A stretch of DNA of 64,000 nt from Isoetes taiwanensis (lineage: Eukaryota; Streptophyta; Lycopodiopsida; Isoetales; Isoetaceae). A program made the translations under genes and the position numbers. This document shows, one piece after another, positions 1 to 12,639 of this stretch. The DNA lies in NCBI GenBank assembly GCA_021234155.1, contig JAJEKV010000036.1, positions 11,547,426 through 11,611,425 of the forward strand, read 5' to 3'. Numbering within the stretch: position 1 is the stretch's first letter; each line of letters starts with the position of its first letter. The notes beneath the pieces are model-generated. The model worked only from the letters and a program-made list of their open reading frames with translations. It was not told the origin of the DNA and ran no database searches.

Positions 1-1751
1 AATTTTGCATGTTTTGGGATATAATTTTGATGTTATAAAGTATTGGAATTCTTATGTTTACGAGAAAAAAAAACTATTTTTTTGTTTGTCCATATTGTTC
101 TTGCAATAGGTGGTCCATTTACCCTGGCTTGGGGATGCATGTCATCGATTATTGCACAGTAATGGTGCAGAAATTCTAGCCCTTATAGGGAAAATGAGGG
201 TTTTTTTCAATGGGTTTCCCTCCCTTGTTCTCCATGCAATCGAATGGGATTAGTTCCAGGCAGAAGCAAAGAGAGTGCTGCTGTGATAAGAGAGCTCCAA
301 TCTAGCCAAAAATTGCCCCAAAACTATGTAGTAACCATTCCACTGCGGAGTTAAGCACTGTGCAGTTAACAGTTGGATGCCAGAGGACGGGATTTTTTTT
401 CGGGATCCCGAGGACAATATCTCCACCTTTGGGATCCCAAAAGTATAGTACTTATGTCTTCAGCTTGTTCTTGCTATTTTCAACAGTGGTCCAGGATTAG
501 CATGCTCTGGAGTTGCAAACATGATGCATCTGCATTTATCCTCTGGTTGAATTGAAAGGGAATTCATTCAATCTTCCCCCTTTCCCTTCGACAGTAGCCA
601 TAGCCAAGCTCCAGGGGTTGCTTTATTCCTCGCCATCGATGCTGAAGGAGTGGTAAGTAGGTCCGCATTTGGCAATCGCCAAGCTTCAATCCGAGAATAG
701 TTAAGCCGAGGTTCTGTGAAGTCTAGGGTCCCATCATCTCTGAATCCTCAGAGATGATGGGACCCAAGACTTATTTAGAATAGTGCTCAGCAACAATCTG
801 ACTTATTTGTGGTGTCTTTGTGTTTGTGTGACTTGGATATTGTTATCTAACGCTGGGCTACTCCAACATTCATACAACTAATCAATTAAGTTCTGTTCAT
901 CCAAAAAAAGGAGGAGGATGCATAACTTTGGCATGGCAACAATACATGATCTGCCATGGCCGCTGAGGCCACTGAGGTGATTCTTGTGTTTCTTGTGGCA
1001 TTTGCATACTGTTTTGGCACCTTAAATTTGGGCATAGGCAACCTTGATATGATTTACGGGTGTACAGGAGTGGGGGGACAAAGACAATAGAGAATATGAG
1101 GCAGCGGGACGTTCTGTTGATGTTTAGGGTCTGGGTTGAGTCATGGATCTCTCGCAAAATCCCCTCTATGGAGGCCCTTTAGATCCAGCAAGCAGATCCT
1201 AAGAGTCAAGTGTCACATGGGATTTAGCAGAGGTCCCTGTAACCAAGGACACAAGAACTATTAAGACAAAAGAAACACCAATGACAAAATGATGATCTCG
1301 CTTGATGAAATGGTGAAGTGATACAAAGTTTCTCGATCAAGGCAGAGACAGAAATAAGAGGACTCGAATTCTTGTCTAACCCCTAAGTCTAAACTTCTGA
1401 TATGCCCTTGGCCTCATAATGGAAAAACTGCCCTTCTGGCTACCTACTCCAAGATTTATGCTGACATCTTGGGAATCTCCTTAACTGAAGGATGTTGGCT
1501 CAACAAGGCCGTGATTCTTGGCGTGGAGGACTCCAAGCTCCTGGCAAGCTCACGCCTTGGGGTCCTTTTATCTCTCCTTGGGCCTGGCCTTCTTCACGTT
1601 CTTCCCTTTCCCTTATGGCTTAGGGGTCTTCCCACATGTCTTGCCTGTATACAGCAGGAATACACTTGTGTTTTTGGGCACATGACTAACACTCCCCCCA
1701 CCAAACAACATTGAGGATTTGTGCCTTTAAGGAATGTCGGGATGGTCTTTG

Positions 1752-3374
1752 TGTGACGTTCCCCTAGAATATACGATATAAATACGTATATCCTAGGTCT
1801 ACGTCACTATACAAATCTACATTAGTAGACTTGTATCCACCAAGTGTGGGGGCATGGCCAAGTTATTTATATAACTTAGCCAACCTTAGGAAGTGACCCA
1901 TTTCCACATGGCTTCACTCTATAGGTGATCCGCCACATGGGCTCGCCCTATTGGAGCCAAGTGGCCCTCATGTGAACCCTAACATATAAAAGGCCAAACC
2001 CTAAACCTAGACCACTTTGGCTCCACCAACTTCTGATCCACCAGCACGTGCCCACAGCTCCGATTCGAGGATCATCTTCGACGGCCGAGGTTGCAGTAGC
2101 AGTTCGGAAGTGCAAGCGTAGCAGAGGAAGGTCATCTACTCGAACCACCTGCTAGAGATGGAGAACCAGGGAGTCAGATGCAGTTCGTCAAGAGAAGGTA
2201 CTTCGAGTAGACTCCAGTTGAGTTGCACATTGTGTTCTAGTAGAGCCATCCTAGAACCTATAGTTCTGAGCATGAACCCTAATCAATGAACCCTAACTAT
2301 AAGTTAGATGTATGTGATTAGGATCAGTCGTTATTCTTATTATTTATCATGCTATGTTGATATATGATGATGGTTGATCTTATGTTTGCACCTCTTGTGT
2401 ATTGGGAAGGGGGGTAAAGACCTAGTAGCCATTATGATGCTCCTAGTTTAAACCCATTAGTTCCCATTATTATGCGGCCTGTGCATAGAGCCCACCTGGC
2501 TATGGAGGCTATGGAGTGACTGAGCACCACACAACGGGGTCAGTGGCAAAGTGGAGGGAGGACCCTGCTGAGCGCGGCTACTGGGGTCCCATAGTGGGCT
2601 AGGCTCATCGTCGGTCACTTTGTGTGGGCCGACTATGGGTCCGACACTTCCTGGGTCAATGGTGTCGCCCTGACTCTCAAGAGTTGCAAGTGTCGGCTTG
2701 GCTCTTGTTTTGGGGAGTTCAGTCCGGCATGGACGTGTGTCGCCACGATCCTCTAGCCGCCCATGAAGCCATTGCACTCCGGGAAGGGGAGATCTAACCC
2801 TTCCTACCTCATCGGACCGGGGAGATGCAACCCGGAGTAGTCTCGTTGGGTGATACCATGGGATTACGTCTCCGGCAGGTTACAGTCATGTCAGAGCCTA
2901 ATTTAGCCTATCTGCAAAGTATGCACAGGAGGGGTGGATGAAGTGGTCAACCCTAGCCATTGTCTATTGCCAGTCAAGTCATTGCCTAACTCGGTCTGTT
3001 CTATCTGGAGGCCCCCAACCATCAGTCGACTCCCCCTTGAGTCTGAGCCCAGGGTAGGAGCCTCTATTTGATGTATTTGATGCATTATTGTATTGTTATA
3101 TTTGATGACATGGATTGATTGGATTATCACTACCCCTTGAGGTAGTTTATTGTTGGTATGTTATTGCTAGTGCTTATGTTTATATGTTTTGCTTCCGCTG
3201 AAATAGGGACCCCTAGAGGATGGGACGGAATGACACCTTTGTATCCTCTACTCGATAGTCTGGCAACCCTAAACGCGAGTTAGACAGAGGGACCATACAA
3301 CGGGTAGCTGTTGGATGGGGAAGGTCCTTCATTGTATACTGCGGGCTGCCGTATATAGCGCAAGGAGCGTCACA
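1752..3374. mobile_element. Solo LTR of a Ty3/gypsy element
   Basis: The 1,623-bp segment starts TGTGACG and ends CGTCACA, and is flanked by the 5-bp duplication CTTTG (1,747-1,751 and 3,375-3,379). The other inverted-repeat arm, near 18,818, has the uninterrupted empty site with one CTTTG. Its interior follows the same plan as the LTRs of the gypsy element at 29,598-42,300, for example TGTGCATAGAGCCCACC near 2,479 and a tract around 2,925-2,960, but is clearly diverged. It is therefore a related, older or different subfamily member reduced to one LTR by recombination. Confidence 0.92.
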
Positions 3375-3947
3375 CTTTGGGGGAGGGAAATTTGGATCAG
3401 GACCACATTCCTATTATATATGAGGCCATGTGCTGCCACATTTTGGCAGCATAGAAGAGCCATGTGCATACATCACACTCCTAGCTAACATTTGACTTGA
3501 TATATGTGTGCATGAGCCAACATACCATGGATCTTGAAGACATATAGCTTTGAAGACTTGTAGAAGATATTAAGTATGAAGAACCAAGTGAGGACTTTGA
3601 TTGAGCATCATGCATGCATCACAAGAAAAGATTTGGATCAACTAGAGCATTCATGAAGACTTGGAGTTGGAGCTTGAAAACCCCTTGTCAAAGTTTGGAA
3701 GACCCCTCAAGCTATAATGGTACTTTGCTAAATCCAAGTTTTTTTGGCATGGTTCACACTTCACTAGGCTCCATAATCATGATTCCACCCCTCTCACATC
3801 TCATATTTTTCATCTCATAAGCTCGCACTATCTCTGCCCGATTTGGGTTATTAAACAAATAACTGGATAGATATTTGGGTGGGTGGTAGATATTTGGGGT
3901 GGTAGATATCCACCGCTAATTAATTCTATGGAATTTAATTCTTATAA

Positions 3948-6900
3948 TCTACTTATTTAAAAAGTTTCTTGGGTTCTTTGCTGATTTTTTTCCGGCGTTA
4001 CATTTGCCAGAAAATGCATTCCCGGCCAAAAACCTGTATTTTCCGACGTTGCCCCTTTCCCTTGCGAAATAATCATATGAAATTTTGGCCGATCAAATTA
4101 ATGATACGAAAGCAAGCTTGGATGAACAGCTATAATCGTGGGCGGTGATCTGCAGGGCGGTGATCCGCTTTGATGATGGGCTGCTGCAAACGGCCTCTTC
4201 CTAAGGGTTTCCTTCCTGATAAATGTTTCCATTCGGCTGTGCGGTGTTACAGGTTGGAGACGCAGGTAGCTTGGGCGCAGAGTTTGAGCTTGGGCGCAGA
4301 CTTGGAGCTAAGCTAGAGCCCACCGTTACAGGATTGACTCTCCTCATCGCCTCTTGCTTCCATGATTTCTTGCCAAGGGTAAAAATGGCAGAAGCGAAAC
4401 GAACCTTGGAAGGCTCAGGTATTTCCAGCTTCATCCTGCATCAGGCGGGGAGCAGATCTCCTAAGGCTTTCCGCTTCTTTCCTTTTTTCATTTCATTGTA
4501 AATCCGAGGAAGTTTTGTGCTGCCTAAACCAAGTTTAGGCGATTGTTTAAGGATCACCAGTTGGATTTCAACTTTATTTTTTTCTCCTCCGGCTTCTTCT
4601 ATGGAGCTTGAAGCGTATGATTTTATTTTCTCTCTTTCTTTCTTTTTTTGCAGGTTGAAGAGTTCTTTGCGATAGTTTAGTTTGGCAAATGAGTATTAGG
4701 CTATGAAAAATCGTCGAGGTAAGTTTTTCCTCGATGCATCTCTCAGATGCTTTAGGCAAAAAGCTATTCAGACTCAGAGTAACAAGCTATGAAGATTCGA
4801 TATCTATTTCTGCGACTAAATAATCACTTTACAGATAAGAAGCATGCCTATTTTCCATATCTGGTCCTCCTCGAACCCTCCTCAAATTTTAACACCCTAA
4901 TTCTGCTGCATTTTATCTATTTTCCAGCTTCATCTCTTGCATTTTTTCATCTGTTTTTCATCTCACACTTCATCTCTTGCATTTTTTCAGATTCAGATCT
5001 GAGCATTTGTTTGATCCAATCAAGTCTTTATTTGAAGTTGAGCATTTGTTGCCGCCATATAGCCTGACCCCGATTTTTCTTTGTGAGAAGGTAAATTTCT
5101 ATAATTTAAGGGTTTTTTTTATCTTCTTTCTTTTGGAGCTCTGTTGTAAACATTCATCTGAATCCATCCACCATATCCAACCTCCGGACGTTAGAGTGAC
5201 AGCTTCTTTAGCAGAGGCAGATTCGCCCAATACCCTGCCATTTCTCCATGTTGTAGAAGATTTCTATCCCATGAAGCCAAGCCGGCAGTAATCGATCTTA
5301 TTTTTGAGAGATTTCAAGCAGATTATCGCAGGGTTTTGGCTGAGACCCTGTCACGAGAAGAATCCTGGGTTTATTGTATGGGGTTTTTTTGGGGCCATTG
5401 TGCTCTTTGTTCGTCCCAGTTTGGGATCGCCAGACCCAAAGAATGTGGCAGATTTGGGTCCAGCTCTGGCTCTGATTCTTAACCTAACCCAATATTCTGA
5501 AATCCATAAACGCAAAGTTAATACATTGATGATACTGTCACTAGATATGGATGTAAAAGGCTGACAGTATGCCATTTAAGCAGTTGATTCATATCAATAC
5601 ACAGTTTAAAATGTATCAGTTCCATTGAAATATATTCGTTTCAAATAAAAGACAATTCTTCAAATGCCTACAATTTAGCTTCTCGAGCAAAACTAGAGCA
5701 AAATTGATCATACCGAACAATCACTGAGCCCGAGCTTTTCTGAGAACATTAATCCAACGACAAGAAAGGTACATGCATCTGTACTTGGCAGTCTTATAAC
5801 AGAACGTTAATCTAACGGCAAGACAGGTGCATGCACCTGGGTTCTGCAATTGTTTGTCCAGTAATTTTATATTCAAGTGAAAATACTCAATTTGGATGTC
5901 CTAATTGGATTCAATTTAGACACATAAAATGCAGTTCTCATCGTTCCATATCCTTTGTTCGCCTAGATTCTACACGGCGGAGGTTTTATCAATTTTTGAA
6001 TTCTTGCATAAGCATGGATTTAACTATAGAAATCTCAAGCCAGAAAATGTGTTGATACAAGATGGACATGCAATGTTTTTTACTTGACACTCAACATGAA
6101 GCACAATAAAGCACAATATCAGAAATCACAATTTTAGCTTTAATATAGATAATCTCAACACTTTTTAGACAAGTTTATTCGCATGCAAGTTGCAAATAAT
6201 GCTCTCAACGGTATTAATTTATGACATTGCACTCATAGATATCATGGGGAGAGGGCCATTTTAAAAAGAGAAGCATTAGAAGATGATAAAAGGGATGTCA
6301 CAAATCGAGGTTTATAAACACATGCGCTAGAGTTTACATTGGGTGAAACTATTGTCACTCTATCTATCTATAAACACATGCGCTAGGGTTTACATTGGGT
6401 GAAACTATAGTCACTCGCTCCAACTAATGCACGACAACTAAAGCGCATGAACCAATGTTTGTATGACATTTTGAGAATAACATTTGAGGATCATATTTCA
6501 TACTTAAAAAAAAGGTTTGTTTGGCCCCCATATTCCTTATAAGACACTGGGCTCTCTATTGGAACATGTCTTTTAATTGTTAAAATTCAATACATTAAGA
6601 TACTGTTACAAGATGATTTCCACAATATATAGTAAGGCAAATAGCATCCACCATCAAACTTTGTCGTTTTAACAACATCCGATATTTGACATGTTTTTCC
6701 AGAAGAGTAACTCACTTTGTCGTTTTAAAAACATCCGATATTTCACATATTTTTCTAGAAGAGTAACTCACTTAAATTAAAGGCAAGTAAAAACATACAA
6801 ACTCCATTTTTAGCGCGAGAATGCCGGGCACACTTTAGCGCGATACGTTGAGCTCCTCAATTTTCATGTTTGCTATTCTATGCACACGTTCCCAATCATA

Positions 6901-7158
6901 CCATGGCCCAAGAGTGCATATGACAAAACACTGGAGACGTGATAACTCTTGATACCCTTTAGGCATTTGACGATATAATGACCAAAGACATACCATGGCA
7001 CCAATTTCTGTTAATACATTGATGATACTGTAATTAGATAATTTCAATACAAACAATAATGACAAACGCAAATAAAGTCCATTTTTATCAATATCTGTTG
7101 TTTAAGTTGCACACATGCCAGGACATTAGCCCGGCAACGCCGGGCACACGTTTACTAG
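3948..7158. mobile_element. Non-autonomous Helitron (3.2 kb)
   Basis: The 5' end is TCTACTTATTTAAAAAG after an A. The 3' end has a perfect 7-bp hairpin (GCCCGGC-AAC-GCCGGGC, 7,129-7,145), 9 further bases, then CTAG (7,155-7,158) before a T. TC start, hairpin, CTAG end and insertion between A and T are the diagnostic Helitron features. The right inverted-repeat arm supplies the empty site near 18,235. No Rep/helicase is visible, so it is non-autonomous. The interior is AT-rich, with a kinase-like scrap near 6 kb, a repeat pair near 6,305 and 6,365, and a second GCCGGGCACAC near 6,822. Confidence 0.88.
5962..6075 (+). pseudogene. AGC-type protein kinase fragment captured in the Helitron
   Basis: One frame of about 36 codons reads through RFYTAEVLSIFEFLHKHG and then YRNLKPENVLIQDGH. 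This is the catalytic-loop region (subdomain VIB, consensus Y/HRDLKPENxL) of AGC kinases preceded by the RFY-AE-VL helix. The catalytic Asp of the RD motif is Asn here, and the frame stops shortly after, so the piece cannot be active. No other kinase subdomain was found nearby. Family resemblance is to plant AGC kinases; the exact subfamily is not assignable from so little sequence. Confidence 0.7.
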
Positions 7159-8166
7159 TTATTCTTGAAGAGCATTTTAGAAAGAGAACTCTTTTGTTCT
7201 TACCTCTTCATCCAGTCGGTATTTTCTGCAATTTGAGATTGAGGAAGTTCGGGAGGGTTTCGTCGTCAGAAGAAGCAAAGCTTTCCTTCAATTTTTTGAC
7301 GGTGCAGGCTCCACAGAGGATTCAAGCTTCTGAGGATTCAAGCTCAACAAAGGATTCAAGCTTTTGACAGTTCAAATTTGTGCTTGTAAGTTTGTTACAT
7401 GTTTTTTTTTTCCTGGTTATGCTTCTTTCTCGGTTGGATGCGCCTCTGTTCGAAACAACCAAAAATTTAAACCTGGAAAGAAACATGCTTTTCTCCTTGG
7501 CCTGCTTGAAAATCGTATTTTCTGGCTATTGCTAAGCCGAAATGAGTTGGGTCCCTTCTTTTCTATTTTTCCTGCCGTCCTCCCATGATCTGTTGTATAT
7601 AGTTCAAACGGGTATGTTCCTTTGCTCGGTTTCGGCATTTTTTGGAGTTAGGTTGTTTCCTGTTCACAAATGATCATGTGTCTTGATTCTGCATATTTTC
7701 TCTGTTCTGTTTCTTCCACAAAATTATTGAAATGGACCAGATGCTTTATTTCCAATCTGTAGGTGAATGCATCTTATTACTTGAGTACTGATTCAGCCGA
7801 AAAGCAGATTTTTGCGCCGTTGATTCTCTGGGCTAGAAGCACTTTGCATTTGTTCCCAAGATAAACACTGTTATCCTGAGAAAGGGTAGCTGTGTAAAAC
7901 TGACCTTGTTCTTCCTAGTGCTCGAGCTTGCAGATATTCTCCATAGCAATCAACCACACTCAGATTTGTTATTTGGGCTATCATGGAGATGCCCGAAATG
8001 CTATAAGGAGGTGTCTAATGGACGTTATGACCAGTCAGACATAGATCCGGATCTGCTAGTAGCCGTTTATGGAAGTGGTGGATCTGCTTATTGCTTCTGA
8101 TAATAGCATATATTTGATGGACTCGGCCTTTTTCCGAAAACAGGTTTGCCTGATGAACTTGTATTT

Positions 8167-8275
8167 TTGGGTTGCCCCTAAGGGGGCAAACCCTTGTTTA
8201 TGTGGGTTTTTGGCATATCCTAGGTATATGCTAGCATATCCCTAGGATATGCTGGTGACTGCTACAAACCTCTTC
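8167..8275. repeat. Dispersed repeat copy (partner at 26,344)
   Basis: The segment opens with GGTTGCCCCTAAGGGGGC and continues with a tract on CATATCC/GGATATGC that also occurs at 26,344-26,445. It lies immediately before the first recognisable BIG exon. It may be the edge of a small mobile element; no target duplication was identified. Confidence 0.6.
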
Positions 8276-8299
8276 TTCCCTGTAAATTCTCGGTCACCT

Positions 8300-11200
8300 G
8301 CGTTGTGGGTCGGGGATGCTTGAACCGGCTAACTGGGAACTTGTTAATGAATTTACTTCCTGCAACGAAATCTGCTGGCGAGAGTGCCGCAGAGTATTTT
8401 GATCTTCTTTTTAGGATGGTTGAGCCTGAGGATTCTCGACTGTACCTCACTATGCGTGGTCTTCTAAGGACATCATGTAGTCTAATAAGTGAAGAAGTGA
8501 TTTGTATAGAGGCTCAAGAGCGAAGCTTCCAAACGGATATCTCACAAGGCTACATTCTTCATAAGCTCATTGAGCTGGTAGCCAAATTCTTAGAAGTCGC
8601 AACCATACGTTCAAGGTATGATTTGGTTTTGAAAAAAATTGAATTTGTTATTTGGAGTTTAGCTATTGACTTATTTTGGTTATGATCACTTGCAGATTTG
8701 TAAAGGAATTGTTGGCCCAATTGCTTGAAGCACTACTGGTGATTAGGGGTTTGGTTGTGCAGAAGACAAAGCTGATCAGCGACTGTGGTCGTCTTCTCCG
8801 GAATCTTCTTGATGATCTTCTTCAGGAAAGCGACGAAAATAACGGCCATTTTATTTGCGCCTGTGTTTCCAGACTACAGTTGCATCAAGGAAGGACAGGA
8901 CATCCTTGGTAATTTGTGTTCATTCTATGATTTATTTTATTTGGCCCTATTTATGCTATCTTTGAGTTAACTCTAGTATAATCTTATCCAGTATATTGTG
9001 GAACAACTATGTAACATTATTTGTCGGACGAAACTGGAGACTGCCTATATGATGGTGCTGAACAAGGCACACACACAAGAAGAATTCATCCGTGGATCTA
9101 TGACAAAAAATCCCTACTCAAGCTTGGAGGTTGGCCCCCTTATGCGTGATGTGAAGAACAAGATCTGCCAGCAACTCGAGCTTCTAGGTTTTCTCGAGGA
9201 TGATTATGGGATGGAGTTACTTGTTGCTGGAAATATTATTTCATTGGATCTAAGTGTTGCTCAAGTTTATGAACAAGTCTGGAGGAAAGCACATGTTCAA
9301 GCAGCTACTTCAGCTGTTGGCACGAGCTTGTTATCTCCTCGGGATTGTCCCCCAATGACAATTACTTATAGGCTCCAGGCAAGCAAATGAAGCAACTCTT
9401 TGATTTTGGATGGCAGAAGCATGTCTTTTGGCAGTTATTATAGTTAAATGGCACATAGCTATATTGGCTAACATACAATGTATGCTGACTTATCATTCTC
9501 TGTCTGTTGTTAGGGACTTGATGGGGAAGCTACTGAACCAATGATTAAAGAGCTGGATGATGATCGGGAGGAGTCTCAGGACCCAGAAATTGAGTTTGCC
9601 ATTGCTGGAGTTCTGAGGGAATGCGATGGCCTACAAATATTGTTGCAGTTGGTCCAGGTATGTAATTTGCGTCTACCCGTTTTGGTCATGTTAAGTTTAA
9701 CTTTTTGTTTCTTGTTTTTCATTACTGTTGGAATTCTGTTTACGCCCGGCTGTTTCTATTGAGTCACAATAACTGGTGCTCAACTTGTTGTAAGGGAAAA
9801 ATCCCCAGTAGGTGCTAAGGAGGTTGATTGACAGCTTAATGCCACGTCATTTTCTGCCAAAACAACTGTTTTCAGACTGGAAACAAAGTACTTTCCTGTG
9901 GTTTTTCAATGTCCAGACATCATAGGCTTTTGCTATCCCAAAAAGGGATGTAGTTTTAACTTCTCAGTAGAAGCTGTGCGTACTCTTATCTGTGGCCTGA
10001 ACATCATTTGCTGATGTTAAATTCGTTAAGCGCGAAAAAAACACGATGCAGTCATGTCTTCAAGAGAGTTGATTATACAAAGGGGTTTTTGCTATCCCAA
10101 AAAGGGATTTTAACTTCTCCGTAGAAGCTGTGTCGTACTCTTATCTGTGGCCTGAACATCATTTGCTGATGTTGAATTCGTTAAGCGCGCAAAAACACGA
10201 TGCAGTCATGTCTTCAAGAGAGTTGATTATGCGAAGTTCCAGAATCATTTTCTTTTTTGTCTGGATGAGTTTGAAGAGTTTTTTGCTTGAGTTTTAATGT
10301 ATGGGAGGGCACAGGTTCAATGTTCTGATTCTTGGTTATCTAGGTACATTTACAGCAACTTGCAAATGATGAACTTGGATCTGCACAAGAGGAGCTGGCA
10401 TTGGTGCTGAAACTTCTAATCAACTGTTGTAAGATCCGAGCAAATAGACAGGCTCTTCTTCGTCTGGTGCATTAGGTGTTCTTCTTGAGACAGCTCAGAG
10501 AGCTCTTTCAACGGATGCTGCACAGCCTATGGAAGGTCTCCTGCAAATAGTCGAGTGTCTGGTGACCGAAGCAAATTAAAGTGACTTTGGTGTGGCAGAA
10601 AGTGCTCTTAGCTTAGCCAGGCCTGGTGCAGGAGCTGGAGAGCAAGCTGCAAGTGCTGTTTTGATGTTTTTGGAGCGGTTATCACATCCATCCATTTTGA
10701 AACAGTCAAAGAAACACAGAAACAATGACACTGTGGCTCGTATCCTGCCGTATCATACATATGGAGAAAGGGCAGCTATGGAAGTCTTAGTAGATCATTT
10801 TCTTCCTTATTTGCAGAATTGGGATGCTTTTGACCAGCTACAAAAGCAGCACCAAGAAGACCCTGGTGATTCAATGGTTTCTCAAAAGGCTGGGGAGCAT
10901 CATCTTGCACTTGATAATTTTGTAAGAGTTACAGAATCCATCAAGTTGAACTTGAATGGGGAGCGCTTGAAAGATCTTATCATGGAGAAAAATATAACTA
11001 CTGGTAATATTTCAACCTTGATCATGTGCGTATCTTTTCTATAAATTGGTCATATATATATATATATTAACATTCTACTTAACAGGAGCTATACAACATT
11101 TGAAAAATGCATTTCCAGTGGTGGAAAGGGGTCTTGATTATAAGGCTTAGAGAAACCATCAATGCCAATCATGCGAGGCTTAGAGAAACCATCAGTGCCA

Positions 11201-11474
11201 ATCGTTCTCTCTGTTCTCAGAGGTCTGTCAAGAGGCCATATTCCCACACAGCAATGCTTGGACAAGGAGGATGTTTTGCCGCTTCTTCATGCTTTAGAAG
11301 GAGTTTTCTGGCGAAAGTGAAATAGGTGCCAAAGCTGAGAATGTGTTGGATGCAATATCTGACAAGGATGGAGTATGTGAGGGCTCTCTTGCAGACAAAG
11401 TCTTAACATTGCAGCATACAACACGTGATGAGATGCGACGACGGACTTTGTAAAGAAGAGAGGAGCTCTTGCAG
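8300..11474 (+). pseudogene. BIG: BIG (UBR4-like auxin transport protein) partial pseudogene
   Basis: Six exon-like blocks (about 8,305-8,615; 8,696-8,908; 8,992-9,378; 9,514-9,657; 10,344-11,003; 11,086-11,474) translate into the late part of BIG, the giant UBR4-family protein (around 5,000 aa) of plants. Recognisable stretches are YFDLLFRM, EEFIRGSMTKNPYSS, GPLMRDVKNKICQQLELLG, EDDYGMELLVAGNIISLDLS, DREESQDPEIEFAIAG, FLERLSHPS and ERLKDL. Breaks: a 1-base loss near 10,466, a TAA at 10,577-10,579, a small duplication at 11,145-11,195, an extra base near 11,303 and a TAA at 11,451-11,453. The join of blocks 2 and 3 is also out of phase. The intron after 9,378 has a GC donor. Upstream and downstream BIG exons are missing. 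It lies in the spacer of the large inverted repeat, so it is a relocated fragment. Confidence 0.93.
9926..10236. repeat. Tandem duplication, period 159, in a BIG intron
   Basis: Two near-identical copies each run from TTTTGCTATCCCAAAAAGGG to TCTTCAAGAGAGTTGATTAT (about 9,926-10,076 and 10,084-10,236). They differ by a few substitutions and small indels, so the duplication is recent. Confidence 0.9.
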
Positions 11475-12639
11475 GTAGGTTCTCCTTGAAAATTATCGAT
11501 GCCCTGCTAGTCGTAGTTGTGCAATTGCCAACTAGAAAAACCCCAACCACGGGTATTTCAATCCTCTATTAGAAGGGAGAGATTACTAACATTGTTGATC
11601 CTATGATTACTATCATTGTTATCCTATGTTCACCAACTTAAAAATAAAAACTTTCTATTTAGGAAGCTATTGCCACAGTTTTTTTTCCTTTTTTCCCCCT
11701 TTTTAATATACAAAAACTAAAATGAACTTACATTCTAGAAAATACAACTTGGAGTTCTACAAGGACATACACTTAACTTACACTCTAGAAAATATGACTT
11801 ACACTCTAGAAAATACAGGCCAGTGTATGAAGTTGCGAGTTAATATTTTTTCTTATCCAGGCTTACATTTAATATTATTGGCTTCATAGAACTTACAAAG
11901 AGTTATGCGAAGTTATTGAAGACTATTCATTATTCTACTTTAACATGCTTAGAAATTTAATTCGCAATGAGTCATCCACTGGTCCAAACTTAAAACATAG
12001 AAATTGCACTGCACCGCACCCCCTGCATCAATGCTCATATATGGCTACGATCTCTAAAGGTGTCATATCTAGGTCTTGGAACTGTTGTTGATGCTTTAGA
12101 ACATAAAAACAACAAATAACGCCTCTTCCTACAAAGTATGTAATGCTGCAGGCAAAAAGAATAATAAAAATCTCATGTCAGGAATCTCAAGTCATTAGCA
12201 CCATGCTAGAAATAGGCTTGGTCCATGCACAATTCATAAACAAAGGAAAATAAAACAACACAAAACAAAACCCCCCTTTCAAACCATTAATAACCCCAAA
12301 CACATCAAATGACTCAACAAGAACCATGAAACGAAACGATAGCAAGAAACATGAAAACACACTCTCGGGCCACCGAAGGGCAACCCTCCGTGCGCAGCAC
12401 CTTGTTTCCTTTGCATTCAAGGTCAATGAAAGCTTTAACAATTGTAAGGTGTTTTCCCAAATACAAACAGATTCTAGATAATTCCAGTTCTTGTTTCTGG
12501 AGTCTGATCTGCATTCTTACATATAAATAATGTTTGGCAGTGTGATATGTTAATTTGCGTACCCAAGAAATGTGTTCCTAGAGATACAAGCTTGAAAAGA
12601 AACGTGTGACGGCGGAGGCATTGTTGACACACAGGGAAT
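11475..12639. other. Non-genic stretch after the BIG fragment
   Basis: AT-rich sequence without a supportable ORF. It contains short repeats of ACTCTAGAAAATA (11,745-11,815) and no continuation of BIG. Confidence 0.6.

Larger units (their letters stand above)
1..8025. repeat. Left arm of a large gapped inverted repeat
   Basis: Bases 1-60 are the reverse complement of about 20,130-20,190. The match resumes along the arm: 170-900 with 19,280-20,035, 1,310-1,750 with 18,820-19,260, 3,375-3,947 with about 18,230-18,810, and 7,159-8,025 with 17,520-18,240. Three interruptions are absent from the other arm: about 390 bp at 925-1,310, a solo LTR at 1,752-3,374 and a Helitron at 3,948-7,158. The arm may extend past the left edge of the window. 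No intact gene is seen in it. Confidence 0.9.

Noticed and set aside
5304-5575. Sense and antisense ORFs in the Helitron as captured exons
   Set aside because: Both strands are open over the same bases and no protein family is recognisable.
7160-8100. A gene in the inner part of the left inverted-repeat arm (ORFs at 7,364-7,588 and 7,906-8,100)
   Set aside because: The right-arm copy does not preserve these frames and no family is recognised.
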